Assembly: GCA_964511015.1 (NCBI GenBank)
Contig: CAZEDX010000005.1
Span: 1 to 64,000 of the forward strand
Source: FEN-1099 sp964511015
GTDB taxonomy: Bacteria > Lernaellota > Lernaellaia > Lernaellales > Lernaellaceae
Reading direction: 5' to 3'
DNA length: 64,000 bases
Below are positions 15,871 to 24,438 of the stretch, piece by piece (position 1 is the first letter of the stretch; each line of letters starts with the position of its first letter). A program made the position numbers and the translations under genes. The notes beneath the pieces are model-generated. The model did not search any database and was not told the DNA's origin. It was given only the letters and a program-made list of their open reading frames with translations.

Positions 15871-18525
15871 ATGATGCGTATTGATTTTCTTGAAGGTTAC
15901 GGCATTGAAAAGCAGATCGTAGACATCTGGAAGCGGCACATCGGCGAGATACTCCTGCCCGTGCAGGAGAAAGCCATCCAGCAATATGGCCTCTTCGAAT
16001 CCCGCAACCTGATCGTCTTCTCACCCACCTCTTCGGGCAAGACCTTCATCGGCGAGATGGCCGCGATCAAGGCGGCCCGCAAAAAGCTCAAGGTCTTCTA
16101 CCTGGTCCCGCAGAAGTCGCTCGCCGAGGAGAAGTACGTCGAGTTTTCCGAACGCTATGGCGAGGTCGGCATTCGCGTCGTCATCTCCAACCGAGACCAC
16201 CGCGAATTCGACGAATTGATCCAGCGCGGCGACTTCGATATCGCCATCGTGGTTTACGAGAAAATGCAGGGACTGCTCGTGAACACGCCGTCGCTGCTCA
16301 CCAGCGCCGGGCTGATCGTCGTCGACGAACTGCAGATGATCACCGATGAATTCCGGGGGCCGGTGCTCGAGGTGCTTCTCACGCGGATCGTGACCTCGGA
16401 CGCCAGTCCGCAGATCCTCGGCCTTTCCGCCGTCCTCGGCAAAACCGACCGCCTGGAGAAGTGGCTCAAAGCCCGCGTCCTCGTCGAAGCGCAACGTCCC
16501 GTTGAGCTTCGCAAGGGCATCCTGTGCCAGGGAGTGTTCAACTACCGCGAACACAATTCGGGCGCCGCAGGGTCGGAGGACATGGTTTGGGACGACAGCA
16601 ACTCCAAGAACGCCGACCGCCAGCTGCTACTCAATGTCGCAAATCTCGTCCAGCGCGGCGAACCGTGCATGGTTTTTCTTCGTGATCGCAAATCGACGGT
16701 GTTCGCGGCCCGCGCTCTGGCTGACATCGTGGCGCTGCCGTCTGCGACGGAGGCCATCGATGAACTCTCTGACCTGGATGACACTCGTGCCTGCGACATA
16801 TTGTCCGAGCTTCTGTCCCGGGGAATCGCCTTCCACAACGCAGACCTGACGTGGTCCGAGCGCCGCCTGATTGAAAAGCATTTTCGCGCCGGGGCAATCA
16901 AAGCGCTGTTTTCGACCTCCACTCTGGCGATGGGCATGAACCTCCCGGCCAAAAACGTGTTCATCGACACCCAAAAGTGGAAGTACTCGTCCAAGTTCCG
17001 CCGCGTGCTCATAGAGGACATCACTCGCAGTGAATACGAAAATATGAGCGGCCGCGCGGGGCGGCTCTCACTAGAGTTGGACTTCGGGCGCTCGATCATA
17101 ATCAGCACCGGCGAGTTTCCAGCCCGGGCATTGGCGCGGCACTACATCGAGGGGAGCTTCGAGGACATTACGCCGACACTCGCCAACGCGCCGCTGGAGA
17201 GCCACGTCGTCAACCTGATCGCATCGGGTCTGTGCGCGACTCGGGAAGAACTCTACCACTTCCTTCTCGGCAGTTTCACCGGCCACGAGGTCTGGCGACA
17301 GAACCAGACGCAGAGCCAGTTCCACAAGAATGTCGACCGGGCGGTGGATATCTGTATCTCGTGCGCTGTGGTGCTCGAACAGGAAGCCAGGTTGATCATC
17401 ACTGAGTTGGGCCGCACCTGTGCCTCACAGTGCTTACATCCTAAGACCGCCTATGCGTTCTTTCGTTGGGCGCAAACGGCGAAAGACCGTTTCTCCACCG
17501 AGTTCGAAATGCTGGTGATCGCGGCGCGCAGCCGCAATGCTGAGGACATTTACGTCCAAATGGACGGGGATGAGAATCGGCGTGCCGGGTATCGGGACCA
17601 GGTGTTGAGCCGCGCCAGAGGCCGCGACATCGCGCAGTGGGCGGTTTTCCAGGCCATCGCCAAGGAAACGCACTGCATCTATGAGGTCAATAAGCACTAC
17701 AAGCTCGCGCTCATGATGGACGACTGGATTGAGGAAATGCCGATCAAAAAGATCGAAGATGCTTTCAATGTATGGGGCGGCGCGGTGCGGCGAATCGCCG
17801 GGGAATTCGACTGGCTCATTCACGGCATGGCGCTGGTGTGCGAGATCGCCGGGTGGAGCGAGAAGCAGGTTGAGCAGGTCCATGATCTGTCGCTGCGCCT
17901 GACCCAGGGCATCGGCAACGATGCTGTGGAGTTGGCTCGCATGAAACTGCGCGGCGTCGGCCGCGCCGTCCTGCGAAAACTTGTGGAATCGAAAGTGTGC
18001 GATCAAAGCGCCCTGGAAGAATCATCCGAAGCCCGGCTCTGTGAAATCCTCGGCCCGAAGACCGGCAAGAAATTGTTCGACCTGCTTCGTGAGGGCGCTC
18101 CATCAGCGATGCAATCAGAAGAGGAAAGTGTCCCTGTGGGATCAGTCGAACCAAATGCTGAAACCGACCCCATGCCCAGCCTGATCCTCGATATCAAGCA
18201 GCACCGCGTATCCTACAAAGGCGCGACAGTCGATTTGCAACCCACGCCGCTGAAGTTCATCGCGCTTCTTGCAAAGAAGCCCGGCAAGATCGTAACCAAG
18301 CAGGAAATTTACGACAGCATCTGGGGTCTCAACGACGCGGCCGACAACCCGATTTACGATCACCAGATCACCGACACGAAGAGCACGTTGGTCCGGGCGT
18401 TGGGCAGTCTCGCCGGGAATGGACATCGAATACCATCGGGGGAACTTCGGGGCCTCATCAAGACCAAGCCGCGCGTCGGATACTGGCTCGACTTGCCGGA
18501 TAGAGAAGTAAGGGTTTGCGGGTGA
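15871..18525 (+). CDS. Ski2/Hel308-like helicase with C-terminal OmpR-type winged helix
   Basis: 884 aa from the ATG at 15871, which has GGGGGA 7 bp upstream. An alternative ATG at 15766 overlaps the lexA stop but adds 35 noise-like residues. Superfamily 2 motifs are present: motif I SPTSSGKT (about 51-58), motif II VVDELQM, TSTLAMGMNLPAK, and motif VI MSGRAGRL. A helical part with a helix-hairpin-helix-like GVGRAVLRKLVES follows, as in Hel308. The last about 110 residues form a PhoB/OmpR-type DNA-binding domain (LQPTPLKFIALLAKKPGKIV, KPRVGYWL). I know of no standard family with this fusion. Role in repair, defence or SOS control is open. Confidence 0.82.
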   Translation: MMRIDFLEGYGIEKQIVDIWKRHIGEILLPVQEKAIQQYGLFESRNLIVFSPTSSGKTFIGEMAAIKAARKKLKVFYLVPQKSLAEEKYVEFSERYGEVGIRVVISNRDHREFDELIQRGDFDIAIVVYEKMQGLLVNTPSLLTSAGLIVVDELQMITDEFRGPVLEVLLTRIVTSDASPQILGLSAVLGKTDRLEKWLKARVLVEAQRPVELRKGILCQGVFNYREHNSGAAGSEDMVWDDSNSKNADRQLLLNVANLVQRGEPCMVFLRDRKSTVFAARALADIVALPSATEAIDELSDLDDTRACDILSELLSRGIAFHNADLTWSERRLIEKHFRAGAIKALFSTSTLAMGMNLPAKNVFIDTQKWKYSSKFRRVLIEDITRSEYENMSGRAGRLSLELDFGRSIIISTGEFPARALARHYIEGSFEDITPTLANAPLESHVVNLIASGLCATREELYHFLLGSFTGHEVWRQNQTQSQFHKNVDRAVDICISCAVVLEQEARLIITELGRTCASQCLHPKTAYAFFRWAQTAKDRFSTEFEMLVIAARSRNAEDIYVQMDGDENRRAGYRDQVLSRARGRDIAQWAVFQAIAKETHCIYEVNKHYKLALMMDDWIEEMPIKKIEDAFNVWGGAVRRIAGEFDWLIHGMALVCEIAGWSEKQVEQVHDLSLRLTQGIGNDAVELARMKLRGVGRAVLRKLVESKVCDQSALEESSEARLCEILGPKTGKKLFDLLREGAPSAMQSEEESVPVGSVEPNAETDPMPSLILDIKQHRVSYKGATVDLQPTPLKFIALLAKKPGKIVTKQEIYDSIWGLNDAADNPIYDHQITDTKSTLVRALGSLAGNGHRIPSGELRGLIKTKPRVGYWLDLPDREVRVCG

Positions 18526-18603
18526 ATCTTTTATTGCCGTAGGATTTCGGTCGTTCCGTTCAATCCATCAGTGAAGTCTGTGCATTTGGCAGCGCCGCAT
18601 CCC

Positions 18604-20820
18604 TCATGCGCCGGTAGCCGCAATTAATCGTTCCTTCAAAGTTGTGATCCTCTCTCCGCTTTGCAAGCGCCTTACTGCGATGGACAGGGCTTTCCGAGTG
18701 CCGACGATGATCACTAGCTTGCGCCCGCGAGTGATTCCCGTGTACAGCAAGTTTCGCTGAAGCATCATATAATGTTGGGTGTGAATCGGCATTACGACGC
18801 AGGGATACTCCGACCCTTGGCTCTTGTGAATGGTGACTGCGTATGAAAGGGTTATCTCGTCGAACTCATCGAAAAAGTATTTCACCTTTCTGCCGTCAAA
18901 TTCGATGACAGCTTCGAGGTTCTGGTCGTCCAACCGGGCGATAAAACCGATGTCGCCGTTGAATACGTCCTTGTCGTAGTCATTCACAATTTGCATAACC
19001 TTGTCGCCCACCCTGTAGGTGAGTCCGAAGCGTTGGATACTGGAACCCGATGGATTAAGCGCTTGTTGAAGAATCTGATTGAGATTTCGCGCCCCCAGAA
19101 CGCCTCGCTGCATGGGTGTGAGCACCTGGACATCGAACCGAGGGTCAAAGCCGAATTTTTCCGGAATGTGCTCGGAGACGAGCTTGAGAATCATTCGTTC
19201 CACACTGTCGGGGTTTTCCCCTTCAATAAAGTAGAAATCCGCATCGCCTGGACTGGCCACTTTATTCTGGGGATAGATCGGCATTTCCCCGTTATTGACG
19301 CGGTGGGAGTTCACGATGATCCGGCTTTCGGCCGCTTGGCGAAATATCTCCGTCAATCTGCAAACCGGAACGGTTTCCGATTCGATGATGTCACGCAGCA
19401 CCATCCCCGGACCAACCGATGGAAGCTGGTCCACATCACCAACAAGAATTAGGGCCGCTTGCTTTGGTATTGCACGGATAAATTGGTGAGCCAGCACCAA
19501 GTCCAACATGCTCGACTCGTCGATCACAAAGATATCGCCTTTGAGCGGGTTATCATGATCACGCTGGAATTTTCCCGTCTTGGGATCAAACTCCAACAAA
19601 CGGTGGACAGTCTTCGCCTCCAGCCCGGTGGATTCGCTCATGCGCTTGGCCGCCCGGCCCGTCGGGGCGCAAAGGACCGTCCGAAGCTTCTTGGCCCGGA
19701 ATATCTTGATGATCGCGTTGAGCAGCGTGGTTTTTCCCACGCCTGGGCCGCCGGTGATGACGAGCGTTTTGTAACGCACTGCCTTGCGAATCGCTTCTTT
19801 TTGGGTTTCCGCGAGTTCCAGGCCAACTTTCGACTGGGTCCATTCGATGGCTTTTTCAACATCGATCCCCGGACAGGGATGGACGCCGTTCGATAGCGCG
19901 ATCAGATTGCGCGCCAGCAATCGCTCTGAGCTGTCCAAAGAGGCGAGGTACAGGAGCGGCGAACCATTCTCTCCTTCCCCGGATTTGAGACTGGACGACC
20001 GCCTTTGCACCAGCCGCTCTTCGCCTATTTCATATTCAATTGCACGCTCGACAATCGTTGTGGGGATCTCCAGCATTTCCGCCGTCTTCTCGATCAACTT
20101 ATCTCTGGGGTAGGCGCAATGCCCCTCCTCGGTCAGAGCGCCAAGCACATATTCGACTCCCGCCCGAGCGCGAATGTCGGACGCTCTGTCGATCCCGACG
20201 CTGACGGCGATCTGGTCGGCGGTTTTGAACCCAATGCCCCATATATCTTGAGCGAGACGGTATGGGTTCTCCGTGACGACCTGAATGGCCTGGTCGCCAT
20301 AAGTCTTGTAGATGCGAAAGGCGCGAGCGGTTCCCACGTTGTGACTGTGCAGAAAGACCATGATTTTCCGCACAGCCTTTTGCTCCGACCATGCCGACAA
20401 CAGTCTTTCCCGGCGAATGGCCCCGATTCCTTCGACTTGTAGCAAGCGGTCAGGATCGTTCTCGATGATGTCGAAAACATTCTCTCCAAAAGCGCCGACC
20501 AAGCGTTTCGCAAACTCCGGCCCAATTCCTCGAATAAGTCCCGAGCCGAGGTACTTCTCTATTCCCTCAACAGAATTCGGTTGCGTCGTTCGGAGTGTAA
20601 ATGCTTTGAACTGTTGGCCATGTTCGCGGTCCACCACCCAGCGGCCCTCAGCTTCAACCCACTCTCCAGCCGACACGCTCGGCAGCGTTCCAACAACGGT
20701 CGCCAGGTCGTGATGACCGGGCACCTTCACGCGAAGCACGGCAAAGCCTGTTTCTCCACTATGAAACGTGACCCGCTCAATGAGTCCATCAATAGTTTCG
20801 TTGGAAGGCTTGTCGTTCAT
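18604..20820 (-). CDS. recD2: RecD2-type helicase (copy B)
   Basis: 738 aa from the ATG at 20820 (MNDKPSNETIDG), the point where family similarity begins; a longer frame to 21057 translates as basic noise. The N-terminal OB part is followed by HhH repeats (EGIEKYLGSGLIRGIG at 85-100, VEGIGAIRRERLL). Walker A is GGPGVGKT (357-364), motif II DESSM, motif III GDVDQLPSVGPG. The C-terminal motifs are VTIHKSQGSEYP and LLYTGITRGRK. All motifs are canonical, unlike copy A. No clear Shine-Dalgarno precedes the start. It lies 37 bp after the nuclease gene on the same strand. Confidence 0.88.
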   Translation of the reverse strand: MNDKPSNETIDGLIERVTFHSGETGFAVLRVKVPGHHDLATVVGTLPSVSAGEWVEAEGRWVVDREHGQQFKAFTLRTTQPNSVEGIEKYLGSGLIRGIGPEFAKRLVGAFGENVFDIIENDPDRLLQVEGIGAIRRERLLSAWSEQKAVRKIMVFLHSHNVGTARAFRIYKTYGDQAIQVVTENPYRLAQDIWGIGFKTADQIAVSVGIDRASDIRARAGVEYVLGALTEEGHCAYPRDKLIEKTAEMLEIPTTIVERAIEYEIGEERLVQRRSSSLKSGEGENGSPLLYLASLDSSERLLARNLIALSNGVHPCPGIDVEKAIEWTQSKVGLELAETQKEAIRKAVRYKTLVITGGPGVGKTTLLNAIIKIFRAKKLRTVLCAPTGRAAKRMSESTGLEAKTVHRLLEFDPKTGKFQRDHDNPLKGDIFVIDESSMLDLVLAHQFIRAIPKQAALILVGDVDQLPSVGPGMVLRDIIESETVPVCRLTEIFRQAAESRIIVNSHRVNNGEMPIYPQNKVASPGDADFYFIEGENPDSVERMILKLVSEHIPEKFGFDPRFDVQVLTPMQRGVLGARNLNQILQQALNPSGSSIQRFGLTYRVGDKVMQIVNDYDKDVFNGDIGFIARLDDQNLEAVIEFDGRKVKYFFDEFDEITLSYAVTIHKSQGSEYPCVVMPIHTQHYMMLQRNLLYTGITRGRKLVIIVGTRKALSIAVRRLQSGERITTLKERLIAATGA

Positions 20821-20857
20821 TGCTGATGTTATAACGGTTCGCTGTTTGCTCAAGAAA

Positions 20858-21574
20858 TTATTTTCTCGCCTTTCTCCATCCCGCGCTGACCGCTTCTTCT
20901 TCGGTGCAGAACCATCGCTCGCCTGACGCCTCGTTGATCTGCGTCCTCTCGTAGTTCTGCTGCCCTGGCACATGGAAAATCTTCTCGCCGTTGGCGCTAA
21001 TGTTTCCCTTGATTTTGCACTTACGCTCCCCCGGCGATGGTGTAGCCGCGGTCCCATCGGGCGTCGGCGCTGGCGTCGCTACATCACCACCGCCCCAGAG
21101 TCCACGCCCGGCTTCCCGCGCTTCGCGCTCCAGCGCCCGGAATTCTTCCATCTTGGCAAACGGGAACCGCGTGTAGGCATGGCCATAGCCCTGGCGGATA
21201 AGCTCGGCGTTGAGCAGCGTACCATCGGGCAAGAACACATAGGCAAGAAGGCGTCCATATTTGTCTCGGTGATTCGTCGCGGCGCTCGCCTGGTCGAGTT
21301 CGAGGCGCACAGTCTTGCCATCTGCCATCTTGTGAGTGAAGGCGCTCGCTTCTTTGCCGAAGTACTGGACGGGCTTCCTGGGATCGACCGTCTCCGGAGT
21401 GTCCACGCCGATGAGCCGAACCTTATCTCTCTGGCCGTCAATCTGAATCGCGAGCGTGTCGCCGTCGACTGCGCGGGTGACTGTTGCGGTGAGAGAGTTG
21501 TTCGAATCCTCGGCCAAGCAAACCGAGGAGAAAAATACAAACGCCAGAAGAACAATCACGGAGGCCCGTTTCAT
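20858..21574 (-). CDS. Exported staphylococcal-nuclease-type thermonuclease
   Basis: 238 aa with a Sec signal peptide (about 1-21, cut after CLA). The SNase domain has RAVDGDTLAIQI, VRLIGVDTPETVDP and a later HRDKYGRLLAYVFLPDG. These carry the family's calcium-binding Asp and catalytic Arg/Glu. Residues after about 185 form a small extra domain (CKIKGNISANGEKIFHVPGQ in two parts, ERWFCTEEEA), common as a partner of such nucleases. It should degrade DNA or RNA in the periplasm or outside. An exported nuclease in a mobile element could limit incoming DNA (inference). Confidence 0.85.
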   Translation of the reverse strand: MKRASVIVLLAFVFFSSVCLAEDSNNSLTATVTRAVDGDTLAIQIDGQRDKVRLIGVDTPETVDPRKPVQYFGKEASAFTHKMADGKTVRLELDQASAATNHRDKYGRLLAYVFLPDGTLLNAELIRQGYGHAYTRFPFAKMEEFRALEREAREAGRGLWGGGDVATPAPTPDGTAATPSPGERKCKIKGNISANGEKIFHVPGQQNYERTQINEASGERWFCTEEEAVSAGWRKARK

Positions 21575-21732
21575 CGAATACCTCCATTTTTCAGGGGCCG
21601 ATCTTTTACCGACAGTTTGCCGACTACAGGGCGACTCGTCAAAGAGGATCGATTCCTCGGCGATACATATCCGAGAAAGAACCGATCAGCCGCCGAGGAT
21701 TTTAGAGGACTCCATGCCGTATTTTCCGGCCC

Positions 21733-22692
21733 ATGAGAAAGCCCATGTACATCGAAACCCTGGAATACGGACCGGGGAAAGCCCTGAAAACATCGGACCC
21801 AGGGCTGACTCAAATTTTTCAGGAGGTCCGGACTATTTACGCACCCGCTGAATTCCCAGTCGTGATCCAGGGCGAAACCGGCACCGGCAAAGAGGGCGTG
21901 GCGAGGGCCATTCATTGGCACAGTCCCCGCCGAGGCAAACCGTTCGTCGCGGTCAACTGCGGCGCGATCCCAGAGGGTCTCGTCGATAGCGAATTCTTTG
22001 GGCACGAGCACGGTGCATTCTCGGGGGCTATCTCTCAGCGCAAAGGCCACTTCGAAGCTGCCAACGGCGGCACGATCTTTCTGGACGAGATCGCAGAATT
22101 GCCGTTGGGTCTCCAGGCCCGGCTCCTGCGCGTGCTCCAGGAAGGAGAGATTGTCCGAGTGGGAAGCAGCAAACCAGTGCCCGTGGACATTCGAGTCGTT
22201 GCTGCAACGAACAAGGATCTCAAGGCGCTCGTCGACGATGGGAAATATCGCGTCGATCTCTACTACCGGATCGCGGCCGCCGTGGTCCACATTCCTCCTC
22301 TCCGCGAACGACCGAGCGACATCATGATGTTGGCCAGAGCATTTATTGAAGAATGCTCACCGCCCAAGTGTCCTGGCCTTCGCATTCAACCGCTTGCCGC
22401 TCACTGCCTTCGCTCTCATACCTGGCCGGGCAATGTGCGTGAACTCCAGAGCGCCATAGTCGTCGCGTGCGCGCGGGCGGTCGCTGATAAACGATCTTCG
22501 ATCGGTTTGGTTGATCTGGCTACAGAATTATCCGGCGCAAAAACAGTGAACCTGAAAAATAGTACTCTGAAACAGCGAGTGGCTGAATTCTTTGATAGAA
22601 ATCCCGGCGGGTCGATCATGGAAGCCGCCCAGCACCTCGGGGTGAATTACCATGTTGCTCGCAGAGCCTTTCTGCGAACCATACAGCGGTAG
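21733..22692 (+). CDS. Sigma-54-dependent activator without sensor domain
   Basis: 319 aa made almost only of an AAA+ sigma-54 activator core and a Fis-type HTH. Walker A is GETGTGKE (about 48-55), the sigma-54 contact loop reads GAFSGA (usually GAFTGA), and Walker B is GGTIFLDEIAELP. R-finger region LYYRIAA and TWPGNVRELQ follow. The HTH near the end is IMEAAQHLGVNYHVARRAFL. There is no receiver, GAF or PAS domain, so activity must be set by expression or a partner. It starts at the ATG at 21733 or at 21745. Confidence 0.85.
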   Translation: MRKPMYIETLEYGPGKALKTSDPGLTQIFQEVRTIYAPAEFPVVIQGETGTGKEGVARAIHWHSPRRGKPFVAVNCGAIPEGLVDSEFFGHEHGAFSGAISQRKGHFEAANGGTIFLDEIAELPLGLQARLLRVLQEGEIVRVGSSKPVPVDIRVVAATNKDLKALVDDGKYRVDLYYRIAAAVVHIPPLRERPSDIMMLARAFIEECSPPKCPGLRIQPLAAHCLRSHTWPGNVRELQSAIVVACARAVADKRSSIGLVDLATELSGAKTVNLKNSTLKQRVAEFFDRNPGGSIMEAAQHLGVNYHVARRAFLRTIQR

Positions 22693-22702
22693 AGGTCGCG
22701 TG

Positions 22703-23599
22703 CTAGTTCGAAGTCGGAGGCTCAGCCTTGCTCGATTCATACTGAAAAGCTTTGAAATCGATTTCCGGCAAGCCAATCTCCGGCCCCTGACTTTTACGCA
22801 GTTCGACCCACGCCAAGCCGTTTTCGGTGGATCGATAGCAATTCCTTAAAGGTCCTGAAAACGCGCACTCTTTCAAAAATTTTCTCAGCACAAGCTCCAT
22901 CAGATAATGAGAATTGAAATGGCGTCGATTAGAAAGCCCCACCACTCTCATCATGTCCTTGACGTTGGTTGGCTCTCGACACAGGTCAATGATCCGCGCG
23001 AGGTTGTCCCAGAGGGCCAACTGCGTTGCGCTCGGTGCTGTTCTGGTTTTCGGGTACATCTGGCTCGTGTCCTCACCCCACGAGGCCAACAGTTTTCTGG
23101 CTTCCAGGGCTAGTGGATCACGCTTGCGCACAGCAATTTGCCGAAGCACCTTTCGATCAGATTCGTCACCACCGTGTTTTCGCATGTAGTCAAGAAGATT
23201 CTGACGGTTGGATTGATCTCCTATTCGGAGAAGACCCTCCCGCATATCAAGATCAACTACTATCTCGATGGGATCGAGGAGCGCCATCTGCTTTTTCGCC
23301 TTCGCCAGTTTTATTCGCTTGGTCGGTGTCCACCAAATTTTCTTGAACCAACATCCTCCTTGTTGATCCCACTCATAGTTCCCATACTTCTCGTTCGTTC
23401 CATACTCACGACCGAAATCGCGAAAGAGATCTATCGCTGCGCCAAGTCGTTCCAAATCTCTGAGACCGATGCAGCGAGTCATGAGCCAAAGATCGGTTAA
23501 AGACCCCTCAATGCCCGAATTACGTTCATGCAGTTCGATTGCGTCTTCGGTAACGGTAAGCGACAAAGTGATTTTCATTTTCATGCGCATTTTCGACAT
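22703..23599 (-). CDS. Hypothetical protein next to DEDDh exonuclease
   Basis: 298 aa, mixed charge, no signal peptide or membrane segment. The middle holds helical repeats with many Arg/Lys and a KLLASWGEDTSQMY segment. The C-terminal third (NLARIIDLCREPTNVKDMMR, LSNRRHFNSHYLMELV) looks like a winged-helix or restriction-associated helical domain. I do not recognise the family. It follows the exonuclease gene by 3 bp and is probably co-expressed with it. The start may be at the ATG six or seven codons in (MKMK/MKITLS). Confidence 0.5.
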   Translation of the reverse strand: MSKMRMKMKITLSLTVTEDAIELHERNSGIEGSLTDLWLMTRCIGLRDLERLGAAIDLFRDFGREYGTNEKYGNYEWDQQGGCWFKKIWWTPTKRIKLAKAKKQMALLDPIEIVVDLDMREGLLRIGDQSNRQNLLDYMRKHGGDESDRKVLRQIAVRKRDPLALEARKLLASWGEDTSQMYPKTRTAPSATQLALWDNLARIIDLCREPTNVKDMMRVVGLSNRRHFNSHYLMELVLRKFLKECAFSGPLRNCYRSTENGLAWVELRKSQGPEIGLPEIDFKAFQYESSKAEPPTSN

Positions 23600-23602
23600 A
23601 AG

Positions 23603-24382
23603 TTAATCCCTTGTCGGGAATGCGCCATCAAGGGCGTTTTGAACTATCGTCTTCACCTCAAGTGAGAAATTCGCTGACAACATCCACTGCAAATATCCCC
23701 TATCTTCCACTGCAAGGTGTCGCAGAGACGCATTGGAATTCTTTCCGAAGCTAAGGCATGCCTCTCCGTTGTCGTTCCAGAGTATCTTGCCATCCGAAGT
23801 CACGTTATTTGTATTCACATATCGGGCGACTTCGGCAAGAGTTTTCGGTAGCTCGCCATAACGGTTCAATTGAGCAGCGAACACTCTCGCCGTGGCGTCC
23901 ACATCGCTTGCCGCATCGTGGGCCTTTTCAAAATCCTCGTTGAGGTAAAATTTGACCGCTGCCTTCAAATCGCGTTTCTCGAAGTGGAAAAAGATCTCCA
24001 TGACGTCAACGACTTCCCTATCGGCAAGGGAAAAATTCTTGTCGCACCGTTTGAATTCCTCCATCAGCAAGGGAATGTCGAATTTCTTAACGTTGAAGCC
24101 GCCAAGATGTGCGCCGCCGATTAACTGCAAAATGTCCGATGCAACCATCGAGAAGATTGGCTTGTCTGCTACATCAGCGTCGGTGATTCCATGAACGGCT
24201 GAGGCGTCAGGCGGGATCGGCTGATCGGGGTTGATTAGCAGATTCAGCCACTCCTCTGGATGGTCCAAGGATATCTTTTTCGCCGCAAATTGAACGATCC
24301 GATCAGTGGCGAAGTTCGTCCCCGTGGTTTCAAGGTCGAAGATGACAAGTGGTTTGTCCTGCAGAAGATCGCGTAACGTCAT
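23603..24382 (-). CDS. DEDDh 3'-5' exonuclease (DnaQ-like)
   Basis: 259 aa from MTLRDLLQ at 24382, with GAGGGAGA upstream. Exo I is IFDLETTG (about 13-20), Exo II lies around GGFNVKKFDIPLL (Asn/Asp), and Exo III is HDAASDVDATARVF with the catalytic His and Asp. This is the DnaQ/polC-epsilon fold. The last 80 residues include a second small module (GKILWNDNGEACLSFGKN, then GYLQWML) that resembles the C-terminal piece of other DnaQ-like nucleases in bacteria. Next to an unknown protein and a DUF262 gene, a role in defence or repair is plausible but not shown. Confidence 0.8.
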   Translation of the reverse strand: MTLRDLLQDKPLVIFDLETTGTNFATDRIVQFAAKKISLDHPEEWLNLLINPDQPIPPDASAVHGITDADVADKPIFSMVASDILQLIGGAHLGGFNVKKFDIPLLMEEFKRCDKNFSLADREVVDVMEIFFHFEKRDLKAAVKFYLNEDFEKAHDAASDVDATARVFAAQLNRYGELPKTLAEVARYVNTNNVTSDGKILWNDNGEACLSFGKNSNASLRHLAVEDRGYLQWMLSANFSLEVKTIVQNALDGAFPTRD

Positions 24383-24438
24383 ATCTCCCTCAGCACGCAA
24401 AGCGAGCGGGCCTTCTGGTTGGCCAGCTGGTATGCCGA

